64,000 nt of DNA from assembly GCF_041381155.1 (NCBI RefSeq), contig NC_091141.1, positions 26,432,828 to 26,496,827 on the forward strand. Reading direction: 5' to 3'. Shown here piece after piece: positions 11,344 to 23,375 of the stretch. Under the pieces are notes generated by a model. It worked only from the letters and a program-made list of their open reading frames with translations, ran no database searches and was not told the origin of the DNA. The position numbers and the translations under genes were made by a program. Each line of letters starts with the position of its first letter. The first letter of the stretch is position 1. The DNA is from Argopecten irradians. Its lineage: Eukaryota > Mollusca > Bivalvia > Pectinida > Pectinidae.

Positions 11344-14300
11344 CTTTCAAAAGCAGCCAATGCAGTAAGCCAAATTGCACACGTGACAAGCGAATAGCTT
11401 ATCAAGGCGAATAGTTGACAGAACACTTCACCAAGAACCCATGCCCCTGAAAGTTAACACATGATGAGAAATAATCATGTAAATGTATATCCCTGAAATA
11501 ACAACACACTATTATATACTATAAAAAGTTTAACCCTAATTAATAACACATAATAATACGTAGAAATAACATACCACGTATGATAAAATATTCTGTACAG
11601 GTATGCCCCTGAAAAATAACACATTTTCTCATAAACAAGGCACATTTCTGCAAAAAAAAAGTTTATTGGTTGAAAATGTTTATTTCCTTATAAATTTCGT
11701 TGAAACGACGCTTGTGATTGGCATGTGACAACCGCATCTCGTTTATTTTGCTACATGCATTTTGCTACAAAGTCATTGTTATCTACATATCAACTTATAC
11801 GAGTTGATTTTTGAATTAATGATTAACATAAATAGATGTTTTATGGAGATATGACAAAAGAGTTTTCTTTTATATGTCTACAACATAAACAATTTATTCA
11901 ATCCTTATATTCATTAATCCTTACATTCAATTTACTAAGCATAATCTCTTTAATAACCCAAATTCATTTATGACTAGTTTTTTTTACGAAATCTTAATGC
12001 CGTTATCAAAAGCGACATGACAAAGGGCGACGCCATTTTTTCATTATGGACTTGTAAATAAAATCTTTAAGCCAATGGGAATGCTTGTTACAAGTTAAAT
12101 TCGATAATGACCATATAAAGGTATACTACCATGTAGTGATAACTTCCTGTTACATCAATCATATAAATGATTATGATATAATTTATATATTTTTTCACTG
12201 ATATGTTGGATGTTACCATGTTGATGTTAAAAGTAGGTTTCGCCCAAGTAAATAAATCTTATTTTGTAAAATCCGATAAACGGAAGAAAAGGCGAAATGA
12301 CATATTAAAAATAACTCAATTTAATTTCTTAATGCGTATGAGATTGAACAAATGTGTCTTGAATGCAAAATTGAAGGAAATCCTTGATTTATTACGATGT
12401 CAGGCTGACAGAATAGTATGCAAATGAAACTGCGATGGTGATGTAGAGGTCACATTAGATGTAACAGGACGACAGTGATGTAGAAGTCACATTAGATGTA
12501 ACAGGACGACAGTGATGTAGAGGTCACATTAGATGTAACAGGACGACAGTGATGTAGAGGTCACATTAGATGTAACAGGACGACAGTGATGTAGAGGTCA
12601 CATTAGATGTAACAGGACGACAGTGATGTAGAGGTCACATTAGATGTAGCAGGACGACAGTGATGTAGAGGTCACATTAGATGTAACAGGACGACAGTGA
12701 TGTAGAGGTCACATTAGATGTAACAGGACGACAGTGATGTAGAGGTCACATTAGATGTAGCAGGACGACAGTGATGTAGAGGTCACATTAGAGGATGTAA
12801 CAGGAACGACAGTGATGTAGAGGTCACATTAGATGTAACAGGACGACAGTGATGTAGAGGTCACATTAGATGTAACAGGACGACAGTGATGTAGAGGTCA
12901 CATTAGATGTAACAGGAACGACAGTGATGTAGAGGTCACATTAGATGTAACAGGACGACAGTGATGTAGAGGTCACATTAGATGTAACAGGACGACAGTG
13001 ATGTAGAGGTCACATTAGATGTAACAGGACGACAGTGATGTAGAGGTCACATTAGATGTAACAGGACGACAGTGATGTAGAGGTCACATTAGATGTAACA
13101 GGACGACAGTGATGTAGAGGTCACATTAGATGTAACAGGACGACAGTGATGTAGAGGTCACATTAGATGTAACAGGACGACGTCACATTAGATGTGACAG
13201 TGATGTAGAGGTCACATTAGATGTAACAGGACGACAGTGATGTAGAGGTAAAGGAGGTCACATTAGATGTACAGGACGACAGTGATGTAGAGGTCACATT
13301 AGATGTAACAGGACGACAGTGATGTAGAGGTCACATTAGATGTAACAGGACGACAGTGATGTAGAGGTCACATTAGATGTAACAGGACGACAGTGATGTA
13401 GAGGTCAATTAGATGTACAGGACGACAGTGATGTAGAGGTCACATTAGATGTACAGGAGACAGTGATGTAGAGGTCACATTAGATGTAGCAGGACGACAG
13501 TGATGTAGAGGTCACATTAGATGTAGCAGGACGACAGTGATGTAGAGGTCACATTAATGTAGCAGCACATTAGACGAACAGGACGACAGTGATGAGAGGT
13601 CACATTAGATGTAACAGGACGACAGTGATGTAGAGTCACATTAGATGTAACAGGACGACAGTGATGTAGAGGTCACATTAGATGTAACAGGACGACAGTG
13701 ATGTAGAGGTCACATTAGATGTAACAGGACGACAGTGATGTAGAGGTCACATTAGATGTAACAGGACGACAGTGATGTAGAGGTCACATTAGATGTAACA
13801 GGACGACAGTGATGTAGAGGTCACATTAGATGTAACAGGACGACAGTGATGTAGAGGTCACATTAGATGTAACAGGACGACAGTGATGTAGAGGTCACAT
13901 TAGATGTAACAGGACGACAGTGATGTAGAGGTCACATTAGATGTAACAGGACGACAGTGATGTAGAGGTCACATTAGATGTAACAGGACGACAGTGATGT
14001 AGAGGTCACATTAGATGTAACAGGACGACAGTGATGTAGAGGTCACATTAGATGTAACAGGACGACAGTGATGTAGAGGTCACATTAGATGTAACAGGAC
14101 GACAGTGATGTAGAGGTCACATTAGATGTAACAGGACGACAGTGATGTAGAGGTCACATTAGATGTAACAGGACGACAGTGATGTAGAGGTCACATTAGA
14201 TGTAACAGGACGACAGTGATGTAGAGGTCACATTAGATGTAACAGGACGACAGTGATGTAGAGGTCACATTAGATGTAACAGGACGACAGTGATGTAGAG

Positions 14301-17300
14301 GTCACATTAGATGTAGCAGGACGACAGTGATGTAGAGGTCACATTAGATGTAACAGGACGACAGTGATGTAGAGGTCACATTAGATGTAACAGGACGACA
14401 GTGATGTAGAGGTCACATTAGATGTAACAGGACGACAGTGATGTAGAGGTCACATTAGATGTAAACAGGACGACAGTGATGTAGAGGTCACATTAGATGT
14501 AACAGGACGACAGTGATGTAGAGGTCACATTAGATGTAACAGGACGACAGTGATGTAGAGGTCACATTAGATGTAACAGGACGACAGTGATGTAGAGGTC
14601 ACATTAGATGTAACAGGACGACAGTGATGTAGAGGTCACATTAGATGTAACAGGACGACAGTAGATGTACATTAGATGTACAGGACACATTATGATGTCA
14701 CATTAGGACAGGAGACAGTGATGTAGAGGTCACATTAGATGTAACAGGACGACAGTGATGTAGAGGTCACATTAGATGTAACAGGACGACAGTGATGTAG
14801 AGGTCACATTAGATGTAACAGGACGACAGTGATGTAGAGGTCACATTAGATGTTATCCCTCTGTGTGAGGTTGACCCCCATGTAACCTTGGAGTAACATG
14901 AGCACCAGCGGGCTCTTTTGTTTTATTTATTATAGATTCGTGAACAACGCAAAAGAATTACGTGTCTCAATAAACATATAATGACCTATAAGAAGGACTG
15001 TATCGGCTTTATTCCATCACTCCGCTCACCCTCCGGGTTAATGATAAAACGGCGTAACGATTTTTTTTTAAGAGTTCCCTGACCCAGATGCGATTACATA
15101 GAATTATAAGGATTAGCTCAACTATTCTCTTCTCTCAAACCTACAGGTATACTCATGACGCCACTGTGTCAATACAATAGTATTTTCTCGATAATCTTTC
15201 AAGTTATTTCCAGAAACTATTATGGTTATACTAAAAAGAATGCAAATAACAGAATTTACGTTAAAATGTGACGTAATTTTATGTATGGATAAATGATTAT
15301 CAGTAGCAGTTTTCTTTGAACTTATTTCTCAAAATAGCCGACTAGAATAATTGTAAAATTGTAATAAAACGTTGAGATACTCGTATATATAATTGTCTAA
15401 TTAACACATACATGTGTAAATACATATAAAGAGAGAAAAAACTCTTTCATATGTTTATATGAAGGATAAGGATATGTTACCTTCGGAATCACAAAATGTT
15501 GTAAAACACTCGGTAAGCCTCGGGTTTAACTTCATTTTGTAACTCTCGGATACAGTATCCCTGCAATTTATATATGAAAAAGTCTTATAATCTACTGCAA
15601 TATACGCTTGTCGTCTGTAACTGTATTACATGGCTACCCAGGCAATGTTTCCTGATGTCACGGCACCAAAACATTGTTTTATAGGTATTTGAACTTTGCA
15701 AAAATAAGAACGTTATTATTGTAAAAAATGCGAACAATGGAATTGACGTTAAACTTATCGTACAATTTTACATTATTTTGGAGAATTGATCTCGCACAGT
15801 CGGGATTTCTTAGAACTTCTTATGGTTGAATATATGTAATAATAATATCAATGTATGATAGAAAATGCCCTTCATATGTGGATAGGAAGGTTAGGGGTGT
15901 ATTACATTGGGGTGTTGGTCTCTGATCACAAACAGATTCGCGATTTGTTTAGAGTACATTGTGGTGTTTTTTTGGTATATATCATAAAAATTAAACATCT
16001 TTTTAATTTTTTTTATCATTAAATAACTTCGAAACGCGTGTGGCATATATCTTGATATCTCAAGACAATGGGGCGTCCGCAGTATCTTTATCAATCCAAT
16101 AATGGTCTACCAGACTGTCAGTTGATCATGTACCATGTGTGTAAAAATGCACATGAAAGATATTATCATATTTTTTATATTTTGACAGAAGAATCAGATA
16201 AAATGTTTGGTCGAGACGGTGAAGAATTGCTTTTTCTCCCATATCACAGGGATATCCCGTGGTTGCTAGAGAAAAGATATCTCTATCTTACACAGGGGGG
16301 TGTAAGACAGCTCACACGCGCTAGACAATAACGTGACATACATGCGGCGTAACTGCGGTGCGCAATGTAGATGACGTCATCAATTTTGACGCATAACGAC
16401 GCTCCTGTGATAATGGCGCGATGAAAAACCTGGAATTCAAGTGGAATTTCATAATATTTTTACTAATTATGGAAGAAAAAGAATCAAACATGGGTCTGTG
16501 AAGTGGACAGGGATATTTCAACCATCGTGAAAGATTTTGACCGTCAACCCTCGGCAAGCCTCGGGTTGACCGGCCAAAATCTTTCACTCGGGTTGAGATA
16601 TCCCTGTACACTTCACAGACCCATGTAAGATTCTATTAGTGATCTGCTTCTAAAGTACTTTTTGTAGATTCAAAATGCTCCACCGCCGACAGAGCATAAA
16701 CGATGCTCATCATTTTAACAATAAGTTATGTTTACTTGTATATATAATTGTCTAACTAACACATGATTACATATAAAACGATTTATCATCATTTTGGTGC
16801 ATGCACAATTAGTTCTTCATCTCATATAGGGAACCACGGAGTTTTTTCGGGACACAATAAATCATTTTTAATATTTTCATCTTGGAGCAAAATTTAGAAG
16901 CTCAAACTTTTCAATTGAGGTAATGGTGTAAAGTAACTTTTGTGACTGAACAAAAATACTAATTCGTCTATTGTTTGTGTCATTCATCAGAGGTATAGCA
17001 TCTTTATGCATTACCCGCAAATAAAATGTACCCTGTACCTCGAGCCCTGCATGCGTGTTAGAATTACTGCTGCCCTATTGCATTATCGTTAAAGGCGACT
17101 AAATTTAGGATCTTATCTTTTCTCTTCTTCCTAACGGAAATGTCTCCCTTGGCACCAAAGTAAAAGTGGTAGTTTCTGCTCCTGCTTAGCGTTCAGTATA
17201 CAGGGAGTGGGACGACTGGTTCGCCAGTTGTCAGTATAGTGTGACCGGGATTGTGGGGTGTGTTGCTTGGTGTCTTCGGCGGCATGCTTCAGTCATATAG

Positions 17301-20300
17301 CACTATAAATTCCACTATACAAGAAGACACAACATGAATATATACCGCAGTCTCTCCAGACACGCACCCAGAGCAACATACACGCAACACACCGCATACA
17401 TGGGAGGCTGGCCGTCCTTATAGCATGGCACCATAAAATCTCATCTAGAGACAAATAAGTTACTATTTTTTTAATATTTCACAATTAATTTCTCAACAAC
17501 TGTTGGATTGATCTTTATAAGATTGAACCTCAAACCATAGCTGTTATACGAATATCGATTTTATATCTCCTATCCGATCGCTTTGTGATTGCATAGAGAC
17601 AAGATTGCACCCAGTAACTCATGCCTGATAAATTCAATGTCTTTATTATGTCACTGATATTTCCTTGTGATTTCATTTTTTAAACATCTGCTTCAGCTTC
17701 TCTAAAGCACGTAAACATATACAAGTTCAATATCTTATTGATTGAAACTCTCTGTAAAATTTCAAAGAGGTTTAAAAAAAACTTTCTGTGTGAGCATTAC
17801 AGGTCTGTAAACATATACGAATTCAATTTCTAATAGATTTGAACTCTTTGTAAAATTTTAAAGAGATATAATAAAAAGCTGTCTGTGTGAACATTACAGG
17901 TCTGCAAACATATACGAGTTCAATTTTTATTGATTTGAACTCTTTGTAATTTTTTAAAGAGATCTAAAAAGCTTTCTTTGTGAGCTTTGCCGTTAATCAA
18001 CTGTTCATGAGAGTCCAAAGACAACTCTTACAAAGCACTATATCACACCTGTAACCTCATGATAACATCCCAATTACTGGATAAAGCTATCAAACAATGT
18101 TTTTCTGAAGAGCATAATCCTCGATTGCATGAGATAAGAATCCAATTAGCGAATTAAATTGCATTTTCATGTATTTTTTACTTGGTGTGTTCACTCAGAG
18201 ATCACTAATCAATTTCTTTGACAGGCTGTATCACGGTGCGTTCGTTTCACGTGAAATATCACATACGAAATAAGACTATTAAATCGCCAACGACTTTACG
18301 ATTGGCTATCATAGGCATAAACAACAGTTGTCACGATGTCGGTGCGTTTTATATAGAATAGATATACATTCCTGTATATTTGCATTTGATGTCGATTCTT
18401 CACAAACTTACTTCATTTTTGTATATTTCATGGTTTGTTGAAATAATGGTCATAGCGTTAATATAAAAAACTATGAAGGCAATTAAAGTTATATGTGCCG
18501 TAACTGGGCAAAAATTTTGACATGTTATTTTTTCTTCATTAATCTAATGAAAACCACAATGTTTGACGAATTAAGCTGTGAAAGTCATTCAAATGACTTC
18601 AGATGCCTTATAAAAATTAGCTACAACACATACATTATATACTGTAAAGTTGTTGTATTTTATGCGTTATGTATCTTTAGATTTAAACATACCTGCAGAA
18701 ATCACTTTACAATTAATAATAACACTGTAAAAATGTGAAATGAAATTGTAAACCAAAAGTTGGCTTCATGGTCTGACTGTATGTACACATTTCAATTCAC
18801 TATAGATGTAAATATCATGATTTTTGGCAGTACTGCCAAAAATCATTTTCAGCTCTTATATGTGCTTGTAAAATAAAAACCTATGAATTGAAAGTAGTGT
18901 AATTATCATAATGATGGTTACTTTTGGTAATGAATAACATATTAAAAGCTCATCTCGATTCGTGAGTATGAAAAATACGGCACATATAACTTTAAAAATT
19001 ATTAACATATATATATTTATCATAAAACATATTTTAAAACCAATGGTCAATACTTAATAATCAATTAGGTCAATTAATCATACTCCAAGTTACTTTACAT
19101 ATTTTACATTACCGCAAAACTATAACATATAGAACACTGGAAAGATATATAAAAATGCGAAATATGTTTATGGAGAACGAAACTCAAACTGAGAAAAAAA
19201 TAGTAAGAAGCTATCATTAAGAAATATTCACCCTTTACTAATCATATGCTGTAAAAACAAGAAAAGAAATTGTATTCTGTATCTAAATGTATAATGGAGA
19301 CTTGCTAAACAAAACAATATCTATTCGTATTGATATTTTATCACACTAAACAATACATGCATTATCTGTACGATAAGTGACCGGGGATTTTAATAAGATA
19401 ATTTTATTTACTATGGTAATCATTAATTGATACAATAGCACATACGAAGCCAAGAAAAATCCCGATAAAGCTAATCCATTTCTTTACGATCTGAACAGAG
19501 CCACAGCGGGGAGGCAAGAACGATCCTGAATGTCAGTCTTGTAGCAGACCTCTAACTGTAGTGTATCCCCATTAACAGGAGTTGTTTATAGAGTTGTTAT
19601 AGGATTGTCTTGGTCTTCGTCCTTACATGACCCTAAAACACGACAATTAGGTCCCCTACGACCCTAAATGAACAACAAAGTATCCAGATTAAATAAAACA
19701 ATTTATTTTTGTCATTGCTGGACTGTAAAAAATTGACCTTACCACTGTACATTTGATTTACAAAAATACAAACATGTTTTCGAATATAATATCAACAGAA
19801 AACTGTAAAACCATATACAATAATGTTGCAAAGGTCTACAGTGTTAAGTTGGATGGCCGTCTATATAAATTTCTACTTGTAACCTTCTGGTTTGGTTTGA
19901 AAAGTTAAACAACTAGGGTCATATAAGGACATAGCAGGTTTAGATGCAGCAGGGAAACCACCGACAAGTGTTTAGTACCCGGCAACTGCCCTACATTAGA
20001 CTCGTACCAGAGGTGGAGGGCTTGAGCTAATATGTTGGGACATCTATTAACCACTCGGCCAACGCGATCCCTTCTTTTTACCGTCCAGTTTATTTGTATT
20101 TCCCATCGTAATAAGGAGATAAAGGTTAAGACGAATATAGGATCAACAATGTGCCTCGCGTTTAAAATACAATTATCTTCGTTACATAATGATTACGATC
20201 CGCCTACTCGTCAATGATATAAATAGTCCACAATTATCTTCAGTTCAAATGTCGTTTTCCTGTGGTATTCAGTGATTGGATACACACAAAGTATCTATAA

Positions 20301-22139
20301 CTGAGTCTATAGGCAAATGGTTTACTCGATAATCACTTGAAGTTGTCAAATGCTGACATCATATGATTTTTGTACCTGAAAATTAGGTAATGATGAGGTA
20401 AATTTTAACCCAAAATCAGATGAAAAATTCTAGTGAATTTTGGGGGAAATCCTTGCGGTTTAATTGTCAATCATCAGATCAGTTATTTAGCAGCAGGGTT
20501 TGTTGTTCCTCGTACATGCTGTCAATCACGGTTCTACTTGCACGGTTGTCAAGGACATATTAGTAACTGATTAATATGATGACAGACGTTAAGGATGTAT
20601 TCTTCTGAGGTTTCAATCCCGTTGAAGTCTCGGTTCGACATAGTGAAAAAAATATGAGATTTTCATATACAACTTATCAATATATGTAGCAAGTTGCTAA
20701 TTGCAAATTTTGTCAAAAATTACATTTCTATTCCTAGTAGATTTTTTATACGGGGATTTAAAGAAATAGCCAATTTGGCGGCCATATTGAAATTGTTTCT
20801 TTTTTGGCTTTGAGTAGAGCCAGTATTTCCATTTTTTACTTAAATTGTTTTACTTAAATTATGACTGTGTCTGCAGTTTTAGCTGTATCGAGCTAGTTTT
20901 TGCTGTAAATCTTTACTAGGTTCGTGGTAATTAAAATATTGAGCATTAATTTGTGAAATTAATTTGTGGTCATTGGAGCATTTTTATTGTTTACTTTAAA
21001 ATATTGAAAAATAACAGATATTTAAATGGGGCAAAAATTAAGCACACAGACTCCAATTTTTCTGTCTGATTTAGAAAGGACAACCATTTCCCTATTGATG
21101 GGAAAAATATTGGCAAAAGTTTACCAGAACTTTTTCTATAAAGGGTTAAATTTGGCAAAAATGCCTGAAAATGGTGCATTTTGTTGCTCAAAATAAAGGG
21201 GTAGGGGTAGCATATGTTGTTATTCTGAGAAAAAATTATGAGTCTTATTAATCATAACTGGTACATATATAAAGAAGACTACTGGAAAATAAATTCTACA
21301 AGCATTCATTCATATCAAACACCTCATTAGGAAATGTAGTCAAAACTGTAAAATTCACGTAAAATCTACTATTTTGTCAACTAGGTATCTTTGAGTGACA
21401 ATAACTCAAAAACGAGCACACGGACATATGTTTTTCTTCCATTTTCTTTTATGGTATGAACTCCTATTTCCAGTAATCTATTTAAGAAAAAAAGTTTAAC
21501 ACAAGAACATTTTGATTCTCAGAGGTGTACATCCTTAATTAAGGCGATCCTAACTATCATATGTAATACATGCCTTTGAACGGATCTGGGATATCTACCA
21601 GATGAAGAAATAACAATAAAGTCTTGTAAAGACGTATATTAAGGAGACACCAAATGTCTTCAGAAGAGGTTAAAATAACATAAAATGTGACTTCATATAC
21701 CACAACCAATAATAAGAACGGCTATCACGGAGACATATAATACTTATGTTGTTATAAAAATGTGTGTTTGCGAGACGCATATAGGCAAAGTTATGTGAAA
21801 ATGAGTAAGAAGGAGTCGTGCTTGTCACGAGCCACACATACACGTTGTCATATAGGAACGATTTTCAAGGGGTATCTGATGACCAACATATGTTTTCAAT
21901 AGTATATATTCCAGCATCTTTCTGTCTCATAATGACTAGGAAATTTCAAAATATTGATATAAAAATAGAAAAAAAAATAAGTAAATGTTTCTAAAACAAA
22001 TTGTTTTCATGTACTTACCTTGGACTGTTGAGATGCATAGGATGGTACAGTTAAATACTGAACCGACGAAAGCTACCACTGATACCACGCTCATGATGTA
22101 ACGGGATGCTCGAAGTTCCCGGTTCATTGTCGGAGACAT
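11344..22139 (-). CDS. Class A (rhodopsin-like) GPCR, partial gene: TM1 and TM3 exons
   Basis: Two minus-strand exons are visible. Exon A (22139-22019, 40 codons plus 1 nt) starts MSPTMNRELRASRY, holds one hydrophobic helix (MSVVSVVAFVGSVFNCTIL) and ends at CAAG|GTAAGT. An in-frame TAG lies just upstream of the ATG. Exon B (11446-11344, 103 nt) follows a CAG acceptor and ends GAAAG|GTAAGT. It encodes AWVLGEVFCQLFALISY...TALAAFER. Its spacing matches TM3 exactly: W3.18, G3.21, C3.25 and E3.49-R3.50, the (D/E)RY motif, cut by the intron. Class A receptors signal through G proteins at the plasma membrane. The exon phases are compatible, but TM2 is missing between them, so an exon of about 120 nt with phase 1 ends should lie in the intron; I did not find it. 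TM4-7 exons were not found either. The ligand cannot be guessed. Confidence 0.65.
12434..14853. repeat. 37 bp satellite, about 65 copies
   Basis: The unit is CACATTAGATGTAACAGGAC followed by GACAGTGATGTAGAGGT. Most copies are identical, apart from an A/G variant (GTAGCAGG). Short scrambled stretches occur at about 13180-13265, 13400-13610 and 14660-14715. The array lies between the two GPCR exons. No spacers or associated genes, so it is not a CRISPR array. Confidence 0.95.
15428..15585. mobile_element. Palindromic MITE (CTTTCATATGT termini)
   Basis: AACTCTTTCATATGTTTATA at the left pairs imperfectly with TTATATATGAAAAAGTC at the right. Internal arms ATCACAAAATGTTGTAAAAC and AACTTCATTTTGTAACTC flank CTCGGTAAGCCTCGGGT. 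It is the same family as 35305-35432 and 40223-40330. Confidence 0.55.
16230..16640. mobile_element. GATGACGTCATC-containing MITE, uninterrupted copy
   Basis: Ordered blocks: AAAAGATATCTCTATCTTAC, a CTCACACGCGCTAGACAATA block, GATGACGTCATCAATTTTGA, TATGGAAGAAAAAGAATC, GGACAGGGATATTTCAACC, then a palindrome around CCTCGGCAAGCCTCGGG with arms GAAAGATTTTGACC and CCAAAATCTTTC. It is the best available reference for the copy split by a transposon at 57572-61132. Open frames of 87 and 96 codons over it are by-products of the palindrome. Confidence 0.6.
16671..17008 (+). mobile_element. Second copy of the AGATGCTCCACCGCCGACAG MITE
   Basis: It begins AAATGCTCCACCGCCGACAG and keeps the same internal order as 9548-9905 (GGTGCATGCACAAT, TTTTTTCGGGACACAAT, GAAGCTCAAACTTTTCAATT). 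Its right end is degraded (GTATAGCATCTTTA). Confidence 0.7.
17047..17430 (+). mobile_element. SINE-like dispersed repeat
   Basis: It shares the ordered blocks CCTATTGCAT, AAGGCGACTAAATTT, TCTTTTCTCTTCTTCCTAAC, TACAGGGAGTGGGACGACT, TTGCTTGGTGTCTTCGG, ATATAGCACTATAAA and CACGCAACACACC with 62669-63145. The second copy ends in a TTAATCAATCAATC-type tail, which fits a non-LTR retroposed short element. No coding frame. Fragments of the same family appear near 30750-30790 (CTGGCTGTTAATGGACGTTA) and 40440-40510. Confidence 0.55.
17700..17995. repeat. About 100 bp tandem repeat, 3 diverged copies
   Basis: Each copy has TAAACATATACGAATTCAAT, TTTGAACTCTTTGTAA and a TTTCTGTGTGAGCATTACAG block. The copies differ by scattered substitutions. 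Confidence 0.7.
18000..20588. other. Large intron or intergenic sequence, nothing recognised
   Basis: Very AT-rich. Short open frames at 18493-18738 and 18856-19050 are hydrophobic but low in complexity and lack splice signals, and none resembles the missing TM2 exon of the GPCR. Confidence 0.35.
20593..21534. mobile_element. TTAA-flanked non-autonomous DNA transposon, 0.94 kb
   Basis: TTAA at 20589-20592 and at 21535-21538 bounds a 942 bp element. Its left end GGATGTATTCTTCTGAGG matches the inverted right end GGATGTACACCTCTGAG. The interior is AT-rich with no transposase. It lies in the GPCR intron. Confidence 0.65.
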
Positions 22140-22146
22140 GACGTCA
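22139..22146. promoter_or_regulatory. CRE-type palindrome TGACGTCA at the GPCR start codon
   Basis: TGACGTCA overlaps the A of the GPCR ATG. It is a full cAMP-response-element palindrome. The same 8-mer core also occurs in several MITEs of this window, so its presence here could be chance or element-derived. No transcription start is visible. Confidence 0.3.
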
Positions 22147-23375
22147 CGCTAAATCCGGAACCGGAAATAACTAACACAAACTAAGCACAAACACAAACAC
22201 TTATTTGCATTCCTTAGGTAATCTGAATTTGATAACCAATCCAACACAAGAAATAATCCAAATATTCAGTTGGAGATCCTCTGTTACCTGTTTTCAACTC
22301 ATCTTCATTTTTACTCGTAGATGGTTTGAAACGTATTTACCAGCTAAACCTTTCACATATTGACTTTTAGGTCACTTATGCTTATGCACTGTTGTTGGGC
22401 ATTCACTTACGTCTTGGCAAGCAATAATCGATAATGGTCTGCAAAACAATGCAATGAGTCTGTAACAAAAAAACAAAAACAAAATATAATGTTATCTCTT
22501 ATGATTTATCTCAAACATTAAAACTTATAGAATTAACATTGCTTTTCTAACAATCATGACAATGGAAGTATTTTCAAGGAATATTCTCAACCTTGGAAGC
22601 ATAAAAAAAACATATAACCGTTCACTTCTTGTGTTGTAGACAATGTCTTAACTCCATACTGCCTTCATGAATAAAACATCAACACCACTTGTCAATCTGA
22701 TATATTAAGAATATATTGCAATCACTGGGATTGATTAAAGATACTAATAATCTCTGCTTTAATCCCAGTAAAGTGGATAATGTATGCTTTCGTAGAAATA
22801 TAGGTCTTTAGGAGTCTGAGGTAAGGCATCAGGGCGAAACATTGAAAATCATCATCCGACTTAGACATTCATTACAACCGGATGTTGAGCACATCTAAAA
22901 TAGAAGCATTATCACTTAGTTCCAGAGAATCATTAAAGCAATCAGCAGAAAAAGTAGAAAATATCGTGACAATATACTATCTTGTGATCGAACAGTAAAT
23001 ATCAATTCCACACTTCCATATATGGTAACTGAGTAATCACGTAACATGATATAGTCGTGCGAGTGGTCAGTATATGGACATTTTCTGAAAAGAGTGTGGG
23101 TTCCTCATCACAGTGAAGATTTAAACTTTTTTAAGACTTAATTAAATTGTGAGGATGCTATAATTGAGTGATATTGTTACACACACATATCTCTACGTGG
23201 GAATAATGTAATTCGTGTGTTGAACAATGTTTGATAGGGCTTGAGTGCCAATAGTAGACACGATCAGGGCCTGAGTGCCATTGTTTACATATTGCCAGGC
23301 CTGGGTGTCAGTTGTCTCAGAGTCCAAGTTTTTAAAAAACTATTAGAGTCTAGATTTTACACGTAAACACACGTA
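22147..23375. other. Upstream flank of the GPCR exon, nothing else recognised
   Basis: AT-rich, with no conserved exon or clear promoter element beyond the CRE at 22139. Three loose copies of a GGCCTGAGTGCCA-like phrase lie at 23240-23310. Confidence 0.35.

Noticed and set aside
12434-14853. CRISPR-like appearance of the 37 bp array
   Set aside because: The units are directly adjacent with no unique spacers, and the sequence is eukaryotic; it is a satellite.
16068-16611. Frames of 87 and 96 codons
   Set aside because: They overlap on opposite strands across a palindromic MITE; a related frame appears in the other copy at 61039-61281 without conservation of a protein.
17581-17640. Candidate for the missing GPCR TM2 exon on the minus strand
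   Set aside because: It has an acceptor-like start but encodes basic, non-helical residues and lacks a donor.
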